From JAVBJV01 sp031546815 (GTDB lineage Bacteria; Pseudomonadota; Alphaproteobacteria; Acetobacterales; Acetobacteraceae): a stretch of DNA of 64,000 bases. The stretch's first letter is position 1. Each line of letters begins with the position of its first letter. The notes under the pieces were generated by a model. That model was not told the origin of the DNA and did no database searches. It saw nothing but the letters and a program-made list of their open reading frames with translations. Shown here piece after piece: positions 41,914 through 49,735 of the stretch. The translations under genes and the position numbers were made by a program. The stretch spans positions 1 to 64,000 of the forward strand of contig JAVBJV010000018.1 in assembly GCA_031546815.1 (NCBI GenBank), given 5' to 3'.

Positions 41914-42444
41914 ATGAATTTTTTGTGTGGTCTGGCAATTGCTATTCTGGGGTTGGTGACTGTTTCTGCGGCTTCAGCACAGACCGAGGCACCGCAGGCA
42001 GCTGTCACGACGTCTTACGATGCCTGGATTGTCCGTTGCCTGCGCCAGCCGGTCGAGCCGGGCAGCGCGCGCAGCCTGTGCGAAATGGCGCAGATTGTGC
42101 TGGATCGGAACCGGCAGATGGTGGCGCAGGTTGTTCTGGTGCAGCGCCGAGGCACCGAGGACTGGCAGCTTGTGGCGCAGATCCCGGTGAATGTGTCGGT
42201 CACCACTGTGGTGCAGCTGAATGTGGAAGGGATCGACCCGATCCAGCTTCCGCTGCAACGCTGCGTCGGCAACAGCTGTATTGCCGAACTGAATCTGGAC
42301 GAAAGCACAATGGGGCGGTTGCGTCAGGCATCGGCCACGTCCCCCGCCAGCATTGAATATGTGCTGGGCAATGGTGGCGACATGAAAATGCCGTTCTCGC
42401 TACAGGGCTTCACGGTGGCCTTCAACGCCCTGTCGACCCAGTGA
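41914..42444 (+). CDS. Invasion-associated locus B (IalB) family periplasmic protein
   Basis: A 176-residue exported protein. The signal peptide MNFLCGLAIAILGLVTVSAASA is followed by the family pattern YDAWIVRC ... CEMAQIVLDRNRQMVAQVVLV ... LQRCVGNSCIAELNLDE, with four cysteines likely forming disulfides. IalB-like proteins are widespread in alphaproteobacteria, far beyond pathogens, and their role is not established. The open frame extends upstream to 41773, but that would start within the preceding terminator; the ATG at 41914 directly precedes the signal peptide. The ribosome site is weak. Confidence 0.86.
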   Translation: MNFLCGLAIAILGLVTVSAASAQTEAPQAAVTTSYDAWIVRCLRQPVEPGSARSLCEMAQIVLDRNRQMVAQVVLVQRRGTEDWQLVAQIPVNVSVTTVVQLNVEGIDPIQLPLQRCVGNSCIAELNLDESTMGRLRQASATSPASIEYVLGNGGDMKMPFSLQGFTVAFNALSTQ

Positions 42445-42492
42445 CGCAGGCGTAAAAAGTGCGGTAGAGTTGACGCCGGAGGTTCTTACACA

Positions 42493-42771
42493 ATGCCGGA
42501 CAAACTCCCCGCTGTTTACATTCCCGATCCCGATGCCCCGCCGTACGAGGCTGCACCGACATCGCCGTTATGCGTGCGCTGCGATTTCCGGGTGGACTTC
42601 ACCGATGGCGGCCATATCGATGGCGTAGACTTCCAGCTCGACTGCCGGGACGAGGGCATGTCGTCCGAACGCCTGGCCGAAATGCTGGTCTCGGCACTGA
42701 ACCTGCAACGTGCTGGTACGGTCAGCATCCGCCGGATGGAGGTCATCCCCCGCGGCTTGCATACGGACTGA
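42493..42771 (+). CDS. Small conserved-looking protein of unknown function
   Basis: A 92-residue acidic protein with a strong CGGAGG ribosome site 11 bases before the ATG. It has no signal peptide or membrane segment. Prolines crowd the N-terminus (KLPAVYIPDPDAPPYEAAP), followed by a CVRCDFRVDF segment and LDCRDEG. The pattern suggests a small single-domain cytoplasmic protein; I do not recognise the family. It lies 8 bp upstream of the PhzF-like gene and is probably co-transcribed with it. Confidence 0.7.
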   Translation: MPDKLPAVYIPDPDAPPYEAAPTSPLCVRCDFRVDFTDGGHIDGVDFQLDCRDEGMSSERLAEMLVSALNLQRAGTVSIRRMEVIPRGLHTD

Positions 42772-42779
42772 CGGCGCGC

Positions 42780-43670
42780 GTGGTATCGCATGCGTTTCTG
42801 ACTCTGGATGTTTTCACGCGCCAGCGTTTCGGCGGCAACCCGCTGGCGGTGTTCCCCGATGCGCGCGACATCGCCGATGCTGACATGCAGAGGCTGGCGG
42901 CCGAATTCAACCTGAGCGAGAGCGCGTTTATCCAGCCGCCCACCGATCCTGCCAACACGGCGCGCGTGCGGATTTTCAGCCGCATGGCTGAGATGCCGTT
43001 TGCAGGTCACCCGCTGGTTGGCGTGGGCCACGTGCTGGCCCAGATGGGGCGCGATACGGATGGCGTGCTGCGGCTGGAAGTCCCGGCGGGCCTGACCGAG
43101 GTGACCATCACGCGCACGCCCGACGGCACGGTGGACACGGCCACCATCACCGCGCCGCAGCCGCTGACGCTGGGGATCGAACTGCCGCTGACGGACACTG
43201 CTGCGTGCCTTGGCCTGACGGCGGAGGACATTGTGGTGATGGCGCATCGCCCGGTGCAATCCTCGCTCGGCAATCCGTTCGTGATCGTTGAGGTGCGTCC
43301 CGACGCACTGGCGCGTGCGGTGCCCGACCCAGTGCAATTCAGGGCGGTGCTGGCGCAGTACAGGCTGCTGGGCAGCAGGCTGGCAATGTATGTCTACACG
43401 CAGGATGCCGGGACGATCCGTGCCCGCATGTTCGCGCCCCTCAGCGGCACGGTCGAGGATGCGGCAACCGGCAGTGCCTGCGCCACTCTGGCGGCCCTGC
43501 TGCTGATGTTGGCGCGCGGAGAGAGCGCCCGGTACGACGTTATCCAGGGCGTCGAGATGGGTCGCCCCAGCCTGCTGCATGCATCGGCGCGGCGTATGCC
43601 GGACCGGTGTGTCTACGGCTCGGTGGGCGGCGGTTGCGTGCCGGTGCTGCGGGGCGAGGCGTTGTTATAG
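42780..43670 (+). CDS. PhzF-family isomerase-like protein
   Basis: A 296-residue member of the PhzF/diaminopimelate-epimerase fold family; PhzF itself isomerises a dihydroanthranilate, but most relatives have unknown substrates. Visible features are LTLDVFTRQRFGGNPLAVFPDA (about 6-27), the catalytic glutamate in NLSESAFIQPP (about 46), PFAGHPLVGVGHVL (about 73) and GTVEDAATGSACATLAALL (about 222-240). The family usually has EDPATGSA in the last motif, so the Pro is Ala here. It starts with GTG at 42780, the only good start after the preceding stop. No phenazine genes are nearby, so a phenazine role is unlikely. Its 3' end overlaps the convergent YqaA gene by 6 bases. Confidence 0.88.
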   Translation: MVSHAFLTLDVFTRQRFGGNPLAVFPDARDIADADMQRLAAEFNLSESAFIQPPTDPANTARVRIFSRMAEMPFAGHPLVGVGHVLAQMGRDTDGVLRLEVPAGLTEVTITRTPDGTVDTATITAPQPLTLGIELPLTDTAACLGLTAEDIVVMAHRPVQSSLGNPFVIVEVRPDALARAVPDPVQFRAVLAQYRLLGSRLAMYVYTQDAGTIRARMFAPLSGTVEDAATGSACATLAALLLMLARGESARYDVIQGVEMGRPSLLHASARRMPDRCVYGSVGGGCVPVLRGEALL

Positions 43671-44243
43671 GAACTTCAGAACGGCAAACCCGCCGACGAT
43701 TCCAAGCACGGCCACAGTAGTGACCAGCGTCAGGCGCTTTTCGATGAAGCCCTGGATCGGCGCGCCGAAGCGACGGATCAGGAAGGCCACCAGAAAGAAC
43801 CGCGCCGCCCGGGTTACAATGCTGGCGGCGATGAACACCGGGAACGAGAACGCAACCGCGCCGCAGGCGATGGTGACGATCTTGTATGGGATTGGCGTCA
43901 TGCCCTTGATCAGGATGACCCAAAGCCCGTACTCGTCGAACATCGCCTTGAATGCTTCGTATTGCGCCGTGTAGTGGTAGAACCGGATGATCGGCGCGGC
44001 GACGGCCTCGTACAGCCCCCAGCCGATCCCATACCCCACAATCCCCCCGATGACCGAGGCAACGGTGCAGATCAGCGCATACCGATAAGCCCGATCGGGC
44101 CGTGTCAGGCACATCGGGATCAGCATGGCGTCCGGCGGGATCGGAAAGATGCTGCTTTCGGCAAAGCTTACAATGCCGAGCCACCACGGGGCCTTCGGAT
44201 GCGCGGCCAACCGCAGCACCCAGTCATACAAACGTCGGAGCAT
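43665..44243 (-). CDS. YqaA-type DedA-superfamily membrane protein
   Basis: A 192-residue inner-membrane protein of the VTT/SNARE-associated superfamily. Landmarks are the early acidic residue in GIVSFAESSIFPIPPDAMLIPM (about 23-44), GYGIGWGLYEAVAAPI near 68-83 and the loop KGMTPIPYKIVTIACG near 112-127 containing the proline pair typical of the family. It presumably moves lipids within the membrane, by family analogy. It is the second DedA-superfamily gene in the window (the other is at 10150). No partner gene is evident. Confidence 0.85.
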   Translation of the reverse strand: MLRRLYDWVLRLAAHPKAPWWLGIVSFAESSIFPIPPDAMLIPMCLTRPDRAYRYALICTVASVIGGIVGYGIGWGLYEAVAAPIIRFYHYTAQYEAFKAMFDEYGLWVILIKGMTPIPYKIVTIACGAVAFSFPVFIAASIVTRAARFFLVAFLIRRFGAPIQGFIEKRLTLVTTVAVLGIVGGFAVLKFL

Positions 44244-44326
44244 GCATCGGCCATGCCACGCACTGGCCGCCCCGGCAAGAGGCAGGTATAAAAGCGCAGG
44301 GAAATAACAACGTCCGAGGCCATTCC

Positions 44327-44956
44327 ATGCGCATTGCGTTAATCCATGCCCTCAGCCATTCACCTGCGCCGATCAATGCGGCCTTTGCCCGCCTGTGGCC
44401 CGAGCCGCGGCTGATGAACCTGCTGGACGACAGCCTGTCCGGCGACCTGGCGCGTGACGGCAAGCTGACCCCGGCGATGACCGACCGGTTTCTGGACCTG
44501 GCCCGCTATGCCCGCCGCACGGGGGCGGATGCGATCCTGTTCACCTGTTCGGCCTTCGGTCCGTGCATCGACGCCTGTGTTGCGGCGCTGCCCGACATCC
44601 CCGTGCTGAAGCCGAACGAAGCGATGATCGAGGAAGCGCAGACCGCCGGAAAGCGCATCGGCCTGCTGGCGACATTCGCACCGACCCTGCAATCGATGCC
44701 ACCGGAATTCCCCGCCGACATCACGCTGGTGCCCAAACTGGCCGATGGCGCTCTGGCCGCGCTGGATGTGGGCGACGTCGCCCGCCATGACCAGCTGGCG
44801 GCCGAAGCGGCGCGGGATCTTGCCGATTGCGATGCGATCGCGCTGGCCCAGTTCAGCCTGGCCCGCGCCGCCGGCGTGGTGGCCCGTGCGACGGGCCGCC
44901 CGGTGCTGACCACGCCGGACAGCGCGGTGAGGAAGCTGCAACGCCTGTTGGCCTAA
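44327..44956 (+). CDS. Asp/Glu racemase superfamily protein with only one canonical Cys
   Basis: A 209-residue cytoplasmic protein of the aspartate/glutamate racemase fold. The first-half catalytic motif is LFTCSAFGPC (cysteines near 74 and 80). In the second half, where racemases carry the other catalytic Cys, this protein reads IALAQFSLARAA, so a two-base racemase mechanism is doubtful. A one-Cys decarboxylase/isomerase-like reaction or another substrate is possible. The ATG at 44327 has GAGG 7 bases upstream. Its 3' end overlaps the convergent sensor kinase gene by 4 bases. Confidence 0.8.
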   Translation: MRIALIHALSHSPAPINAAFARLWPEPRLMNLLDDSLSGDLARDGKLTPAMTDRFLDLARYARRTGADAILFTCSAFGPCIDACVAALPDIPVLKPNEAMIEEAQTAGKRIGLLATFAPTLQSMPPEFPADITLVPKLADGALAALDVGDVARHDQLAAEAARDLADCDAIALAQFSLARAAGVVARATGRPVLTTPDSAVRKLQRLLA

Positions 44957-46368
44957 ACCGGCAGCGTCACCGTTGCCCGCATCCCGCCTTCCGGGCGGTT
45001 GCTCAGCACCACGTCGCCACCATGCGCGCGCAGGATGTTGCGGGTGATTGGCAGGCCCAGACCGGTGCCGCCGGTTTCGCGGTTGCGGCTGCCTTCCATG
45101 CGCTGGAACGGCATGAACATCTGCTCGATCCGGTCGGGCGGAATGCCGGGGCCGTTATCGTCGATGTCGATCCGCACGATCCCGCCCTGCGGCGCATGCA
45201 GGGTGACATACGCGGCATTGCCGTAATTCAGCGCGTTGCTCACCAGATTGGTCAGCGCGCGTTTCAGTGCCAGCGGGCGCGCCTTGACGGTCATGTGTTC
45301 GGGCGCGGTGCAGGTGATGCGTTCGGCCAGTTCCGGGCGCGTGTCGCCGGCGTCGTCGGTGATGGTGCGGATCAGCGCCGCCAGATCCAGCGCATGTGCG
45401 GGTTCCGCCGTGGCATCGTCGCGCGCGAAGGCCAGGGTGGAGGAGATCATCGCTTCCATCTCGGCCAGATCGGACAGCATCTTGTCGCGCTGTTCGTCGT
45501 CATCCATGAATTCGGCGCGCAGGCGCAGGCGGGTGATCGGCGTGCGCAGATCGTGGCCGATGGCGGCCAGCATGTCGGTGCGGTCCTTCACGAAATTGCG
45601 GATGCGCGCGGCCATGGTGTTGAACGCAACGGCGGCAGTTGCCACTTCGCTGGGGCCGGTCTCGGGCAGTGGTGACGCGTTCACATTGCGGCCCAGCGCA
45701 TCGGCCGCGCGTGCCAGTGTGCGCACCGGGTTCGTCAGTCGTCGCACCGCCCACAGGCTGAGTACCGCTGCGGTGACGCTCATCAGTAAAAACGCCAGCA
45801 GCAGTTTGGGCGAATGCCACGGGCGCGGCGGTTGCAATTTGGCGCGAATGTTCAACCAGCCTTCGTCGGGCAGGCGGAGCGAAACCAGATATTCCTCGGG
45901 TGCGTCTGTGGCGACGAAATAATCCTCACCCTCGCGATACACGGGTGCATCTGATTGGCGGCGTCGCTCCTCGTGCCGTTCTTCATGCCGGTCGTCGTGG
46001 TGCGACCGGCGTTCGATGCTGCGGCGCGCACGCATCGGGCCCCAGTTATCGATGTTGAGCATCGCCCGCATATGCTGCGGCAGCGGCGGTGCGTCACGCG
46101 CCGTGGGCGCGGTATCGACGGTGGCCGACATGCCGTCGGGCAGGTTAACATCGGCAATCGCCTCGGCCCGGTCTTCCGGTTCGGCCTGAAACGTGGCGCG
46201 GCTCAGCGCGCGCATACGTTCGGCGATCAGACGGCTCTGCGCGAATTTCTGCAGATCGACCCGATCCAGCGCGTGGATCGCCAACCCTGCTGCCTGCACG
46301 ATGGCAAGGCCCAGCAACAGCAACAGCGCGGTGCGATTGGCAAGACTGCGGGGCCAGAAGCGCATCAT
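44953..46368 (-). CDS. Sensor histidine kinase with His/Arg-rich periplasmic loop
   Basis: A 471-residue inner-membrane sensor. TM1 is near 12-32 and TM2 near 188-207. The periplasmic domain between them contains an unusual His/Asp/Glu/Arg-rich run beginning RRSHHDDRHEERHEERRR (near 118-136). HAMP follows, then the dimerisation box with the phospho-acceptor in AAIGHDLRTPITRLR (about 270), N box NLVSNALNYG, G1 DNGPGIPP and G2 GGTGLGLPI. EnvZ-like organisation. It overlaps its response regulator gene by ATGA. The His-rich loop suggests metal or pH sensing, which is inference; the divergent exported protein at 47254 is similarly His-rich. Confidence 0.92.
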   Translation of the reverse strand: MMRFWPRSLANRTALLLLLGLAIVQAAGLAIHALDRVDLQKFAQSRLIAERMRALSRATFQAEPEDRAEAIADVNLPDGMSATVDTAPTARDAPPLPQHMRAMLNIDNWGPMRARRSIERRSHHDDRHEERHEERRRQSDAPVYREGEDYFVATDAPEEYLVSLRLPDEGWLNIRAKLQPPRPWHSPKLLLAFLLMSVTAAVLSLWAVRRLTNPVRTLARAADALGRNVNASPLPETGPSEVATAAVAFNTMAARIRNFVKDRTDMLAAIGHDLRTPITRLRLRAEFMDDDEQRDKMLSDLAEMEAMISSTLAFARDDATAEPAHALDLAALIRTITDDAGDTRPELAERITCTAPEHMTVKARPLALKRALTNLVSNALNYGNAAYVTLHAPQGGIVRIDIDDNGPGIPPDRIEQMFMPFQRMEGSRNRETGGTGLGLPITRNILRAHGGDVVLSNRPEGGMRATVTLPV

Positions 46369-47102
46369 GCGTCGTCCAGCACCATGCGGCGCTCGACCTG
46401 CGAGGCCAGCACATACCCGCCACCACGCACGGTCTTGATGATCTGCGGGAAGTGCCCGTCATCCTCCATCTTGCGACGCAGACGGCTGACGGCGACATCG
46501 ATGGCGCGGTCGAACGGCCCGGCCTGTCGCCCGCGCAGCAGGTCGAGCAGCATGTCGCGCGTTAGCACGCGGTTCGGGCGTTCGACCAGGGCGATCAGCA
46601 GGTCGTATTCACCACCGGTGATCGGCACTTCCACACCATCGGGGTTGATCAGGCGGCGGCGCGCGGGTTCCAGAATCCAGCCCGAAAAGGCCAGCGCCTT
46701 TGCCGGCGCTTCGGCGCGACGTTCTTCGGTATCGCCGGTGCGGCGCAGCACGGCGCGGATGCGCGCAAGAAGCTCGCGTGGGTTGAACGGTTTGGGGATG
46801 TAATCATCCGCGCCGAGTTCAAGCCCGATGATGCGATCGGTTTCCTCGCCCATCGCGGTGAGCATGATGATAGGCATATCCGACTGGCTGCGCACGAAGC
46901 GCGCGAAGTCGAGGCCCGATTCACCGGGCATCATCAGGTCGAGCACGATCAGCTGGTAATGGCCCAGCGGCAATTGACGACGCGCATCTTTCGCATCGCG
47001 CGCCACGGTGACGCGCATGCCGTGCTTTTCCAGAAACCGCGCGAGCAGATCGCGGATTTCGCGATCATCGTCGACGACAAGGATGTGGGGCGTGGTGTCC
47101 AT
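46365..47102 (-). CDS. OmpR-family response regulator
   Basis: A 245-residue transcription factor. The receiver domain has the acidic pocket VVDDD (about 9-13), the phospho-acceptor Asp in LIVLDLMMPGESG (about 55) and the conserved Lys in PKPFNP (about 105). The C-terminal winged helix contains ITGGEYDLLIALVERPNRVLTRDMLL, RAIDVAVSRLRRKME and KTVRGGGYVL. Partner of the kinase encoded immediately downstream. The 151-bp gap to the divergent gene at 47254 is the natural place for its binding sites; no clear direct repeats were picked out. Confidence 0.94.
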   Translation of the reverse strand: MDTTPHILVVDDDREIRDLLARFLEKHGMRVTVARDAKDARRQLPLGHYQLIVLDLMMPGESGLDFARFVRSQSDMPIIMLTAMGEETDRIIGLELGADDYIPKPFNPRELLARIRAVLRRTGDTEERRAEAPAKALAFSGWILEPARRRLINPDGVEVPITGGEYDLLIALVERPNRVLTRDMLLDLLRGRQAGPFDRAIDVAVSRLRRKMEDDGHFPQIIKTVRGGGYVLASQVERRMVLDDA

Positions 47103-47253
47103 GGCGGAAGCTTAGCGCAGACAAACGGGCAGGTGCAGGTGTTGTTGCAGTTTGTTGCAATTTGCCATGGTTTCTGCCGCAGTTCTGTTACATCCGCCCG
47201 GCTATGGTCTGGGCATCGGTTCTTCCGGAACTGTTATTCAAAGGAGATATTCC

Positions 47254-47685
47254 ATGCGTCGTTTCATTCTTCCCGCCGTTGCCGCCCTGACCATTGCCGG
47301 CGTTGCGCCGCTGTATGCGCAGACGGCGGCTCCGGCCCCGGCACCCGCGCAGCAGGAACGGGCGCGCCCCGCGCCGCAGATGCGTGACCGTGACCACGCC
47401 CGCCCGGGCCGTGAGGGCGAGCACCGCATGCATCAGGGCATGCGCCATGGTGGCCCGATGGCCGGTCTGTTCTATCGCGATGTCGATCGCCGTCTGACCA
47501 ACGACGATGTGCAGAAGATCGCCGAAGCCATGCTGGTCTGGCACGGTCAGCGCGACTGGCGCGTGACGGACGTGACCGAAGGCGCGGACAACACCGCGCG
47601 CTTCGCGTATTCCACCAAGGAAGGCGGCGTGATCGCCCGCTTCACCATCGACCGGAAAACAGGTCGCATCCAGCGCGTGGGGTAA
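47254..47685 (+). CDS. Small exported His/Arg-rich protein
   Basis: A 143-residue periplasmic protein. The signal peptide MRRFILPAVAALTIAGVAPLYA is followed by a Pro/Ala-rich stretch, then an Arg/His/Met-rich segment (RDRDHARPGREGEHRMHQG onwards, about 46-70), then a compact C-terminal domain of about 70 residues ending DRKTGRIQRVG with a PepSY-like feel. Very strong AAGGAGAT ribosome site. It is divergent from the two-component operon at 47102, so it is a likely target. Metal buffering or a CpxP-like periplasmic feedback role are possibilities; neither is shown. Confidence 0.78.
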   Translation: MRRFILPAVAALTIAGVAPLYAQTAAPAPAPAQQERARPAPQMRDRDHARPGREGEHRMHQGMRHGGPMAGLFYRDVDRRLTNDDVQKIAEAMLVWHGQRDWRVTDVTEGADNTARFAYSTKEGGVIARFTIDRKTGRIQRVG

Positions 47686-47690
47686 TGCGT

Positions 47691-47774
47691 AAATGCGCGC
47701 TGGCGGCCGTCTGACGGCACCTTCCTGCTTCTCCGGTCGGCAGGGACCGCCATACGGTTAACCAGCGCGCATTT
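47691..47774. repeat. Palindromic intergenic element, copy 1
   Basis: An 84-bp element bounded by a perfect 13-bp inverted repeat (47691-47703 and 47762-47774). It contains a core at 47704-47737 that matches the core of the element at 54301-54334 in 28 of 34 positions without gaps. An inner CGGTC/GACCG hairpin (47734-47738 with 47745-47749) is also present. It begins 6 bp after a stop codon and could fold as a terminator-like RNA, but lacks a T tract. It resembles a REP/MITE-type dispersed repeat. Confidence 0.7.
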
Positions 47775-47806
47775 CCAAACTGGACACGAGGTGATTTACT
47801 GGGCGG

Positions 47807-48475
47807 ATGAGCACATCATCCGCCCAGTTTCCGTCTCTGCCACGTGCCGAACGCGTGGCGCTGAAGCGTCTGGTGGAGCTGGACCCCGATCTGGCCCAGA
47901 TCGAAAGAAAGGGCGGCAAGCTGCCCTGGCGCACGCGCGAGGCGGGATTTTCCGGACTGCTCTCGGCGATTACCGGGCAGCAGATCAGCAATGCAGCTGC
48001 CGCCTCGATCTGGCGGCGCGTGGCTGCACTGCCCGGCGCGCTGGAGCCTGCCGGTTTTCTGAACATCGAGGAAGAGGCCCTGCGTGGCGTCGGGTTTTCG
48101 CGGCAGAAGATTCTGTATGGACGCCTGCTGGCCGAAGCCTTCGTGGACGGGCGGTTGAGCATCGAGATGCTGAGCATCGCCGAAGACGATGCGGCGATTG
48201 CCGCGATCAGTTCGATCAAGGGTCTGGGGCAGTGGACGGCCGAGGTCTATCTGCTGTTCGCCCATGCGCGCCGCGATGTATTTCCCGCTGCCGATCTGGC
48301 GCTGGCAGCCGCCGCCGCCGACCTGAAGGGCCTGCCCGAGCGCCCGAAGCCGAAAGCCCTGCGTGAAATTGCCGAGATCTGGCGCCCGTATCGCGGCCTT
48401 GCGGCACGGCTGTTGTGGCACCATTGGCGCTATCTGAATGATCGTCCGTCGTTCGACGAACAGGCCACTGTGTAA
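47807..48475 (+). CDS. DNA-3-methyladenine glycosylase II-type repair enzyme (AlkA-like)
   Basis: A 222-residue HhH-GPD superfamily glycosylase that removes alkylated bases. It has the GLLSAITGQQISNAAAASIW segment (about 48-67), the helix-hairpin-helix IKGLGQWTAEVYLLFA (about 138-153) and the catalytic aspartate in FPAADLAL (about 163). No iron-sulfur cysteines, as expected for the AlkA/MagIII-like group. It is followed after 11 bp by the enoyl-CoA hydratase gene, so they may be co-transcribed, though functions are unrelated. Confidence 0.9.
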   Translation: MSTSSAQFPSLPRAERVALKRLVELDPDLAQIERKGGKLPWRTREAGFSGLLSAITGQQISNAAAASIWRRVAALPGALEPAGFLNIEEEALRGVGFSRQKILYGRLLAEAFVDGRLSIEMLSIAEDDAAIAAISSIKGLGQWTAEVYLLFAHARRDVFPAADLALAAAAADLKGLPERPKPKALREIAEIWRPYRGLAARLLWHHWRYLNDRPSFDEQATV

Positions 48476-48486
48476 GGAAGTATCCG

Positions 48487-49269
48487 ATGTTCGATCCGCG
48501 TCTGCCCATTACGCGTGATGGCGATATCGCCATCCTCACCATCAATCGCCCCGAACAGCGCAACGCGCTCGACCTTGCGATGTGGGCGGCGCTGCGCAAG
48601 ACGATGGAGGCGCTGTCGGACGATCTGTCATTGCGCTGCGTGGTGATCCGTGGCGCGGGAACCGAAGCGTTCAGCGCCGGGGCCGATATCGGGGCGTTCG
48701 AGAAGGAACGCGGCACGCGCGAGGTCGAGGACGTCTACAGCGTGATTCTGCATAACGGGTTCCAGTCGATCCGCCGCTGCCGGCATCCGGTGGTGGCGAT
48801 GATCATGGGCCACTGCATGGGCGGCGGCGCGGGCATTGCGACGATGTGCGATTTTCGGGTGGGGGGCGAGGGCAGCCATTTCGGCATTCCCGCGCGCAAC
48901 CTGGGCATCTGGTATCCCTACGCCGAGATCGACCCAATCCTGACCAATGTCGGCACCGGCGTGGTGAACGAGATCCTGATCGAAGGCCGCGTGTTCACCG
49001 GCCGCGAAGCATACGAGAAGGGGCTGCTGACCCGCGTCGTCCCCGATGCGGATGTGGAAGCGGAGGCAATGGCGCTGGCAAAGCGTGTATGTGCGGGCAG
49101 TCCGCTATCCGCGCGGTTTCACAAGATGGCGATCCGCAAGCTGCGCGGCGCCCTGCCGATCACCGAGGAAGAGCACGAAGCGGTCAACGACTTCGTGCAG
49201 ACGCAGGATTTCCAGAATGCGTTCCGCGCATTTATCGCGAAACGCAAACCGGTGTTTACGGGAGAATAA
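48487..49269 (+). CDS. Enoyl-CoA hydratase/isomerase family protein
   Basis: A 260-residue crotonase-fold enzyme acting on acyl-CoA thioesters. Oxyanion-hole segments are visible: AGTEAFSAGADIGAF (about 57-71) and GHCMGGGAGIATMCDFRVGG (about 105-124). FGIPARNLGIWYPYAEI follows near 130. The exact reaction (hydration, isomerisation or hydrolysis) cannot be told from sequence. A GGAAG ribosome site lies before the ATG. It ends base-to-base with the convergent thioesterase gene. Confidence 0.9.
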   Translation: MFDPRLPITRDGDIAILTINRPEQRNALDLAMWAALRKTMEALSDDLSLRCVVIRGAGTEAFSAGADIGAFEKERGTREVEDVYSVILHNGFQSIRRCRHPVVAMIMGHCMGGGAGIATMCDFRVGGEGSHFGIPARNLGIWYPYAEIDPILTNVGTGVVNEILIEGRVFTGREAYEKGLLTRVVPDADVEAEAMALAKRVCAGSPLSARFHKMAIRKLRGALPITEEEHEAVNDFVQTQDFQNAFRAFIAKRKPVFTGE

Positions 49270-49704
49270 TTACGGCGCCATGCCGGTGACGTCTTCACTG
49301 CCCTTGCGCCATTTATGCGTTGAGGCACCGAAGGCCACCAGCGTATCGCCCTGGTATATGTCGGTGCGGCAGAAATAGATGCTGCGCCCGCGACTGCTGA
49401 TGGTGCTGACGGCGGTGATGACACCATCCTTCACCTGTCCGGTAAACCGGCAGTCCAGATCGATGGTGACCGAACGCCGTACATTGCCCGGCACGCTGCA
49501 CCAGATGCCGCTATACGCCGCGCACTGGTCGATCATGCTGAGGAACACGCCGCCATGCACGATGCCCGAGCGGTTGATGTGATGCGGGGCGATCACGCAG
49601 GTCATGCGTGCGAAGCCTTCGCGCCATTCGCTCAGCGTCATGTTCAGGTGTTCGTTATACGGACCCGAGAGGATATCGAGGGAGGGGGGAAGTTCTGTGC
49701 TCAT
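49270..49704 (-). CDS. PaaI-type hot-dog fold thioesterase
   Basis: A 144-residue single hot-dog domain likely to hydrolyse acyl- or aryl-CoA thioesters. The motif HHINRSGIVHGGVFLSMIDQCAA (about 41-63) contains the HGG active-site turn and the catalytic acidic position of the PaaI/4HBT family. The following SVTIDLDCRFTGQV and ISSRGRSIYFCRTDIYQGD are the expected strand pattern. It is convergent with, and directly abuts, the enoyl-CoA hydratase gene, suggesting related acyl-CoA metabolism, though the strands differ. Confidence 0.88.
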   Translation of the reverse strand: MSTELPPSLDILSGPYNEHLNMTLSEWREGFARMTCVIAPHHINRSGIVHGGVFLSMIDQCAAYSGIWCSVPGNVRRSVTIDLDCRFTGQVKDGVITAVSTISSRGRSIYFCRTDIYQGDTLVAFGASTHKWRKGSEDVTGMAP

Positions 49705-49735
49705 GCCCCCGATTCACCCTGCCCGCGCCGTTTCG

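Noticed and set aside
42780..43670. A phenazine biosynthesis locus
   Set aside because: Only a PhzF-fold protein is present; no other phz genes are nearby, and most PhzF relatives have other roles.
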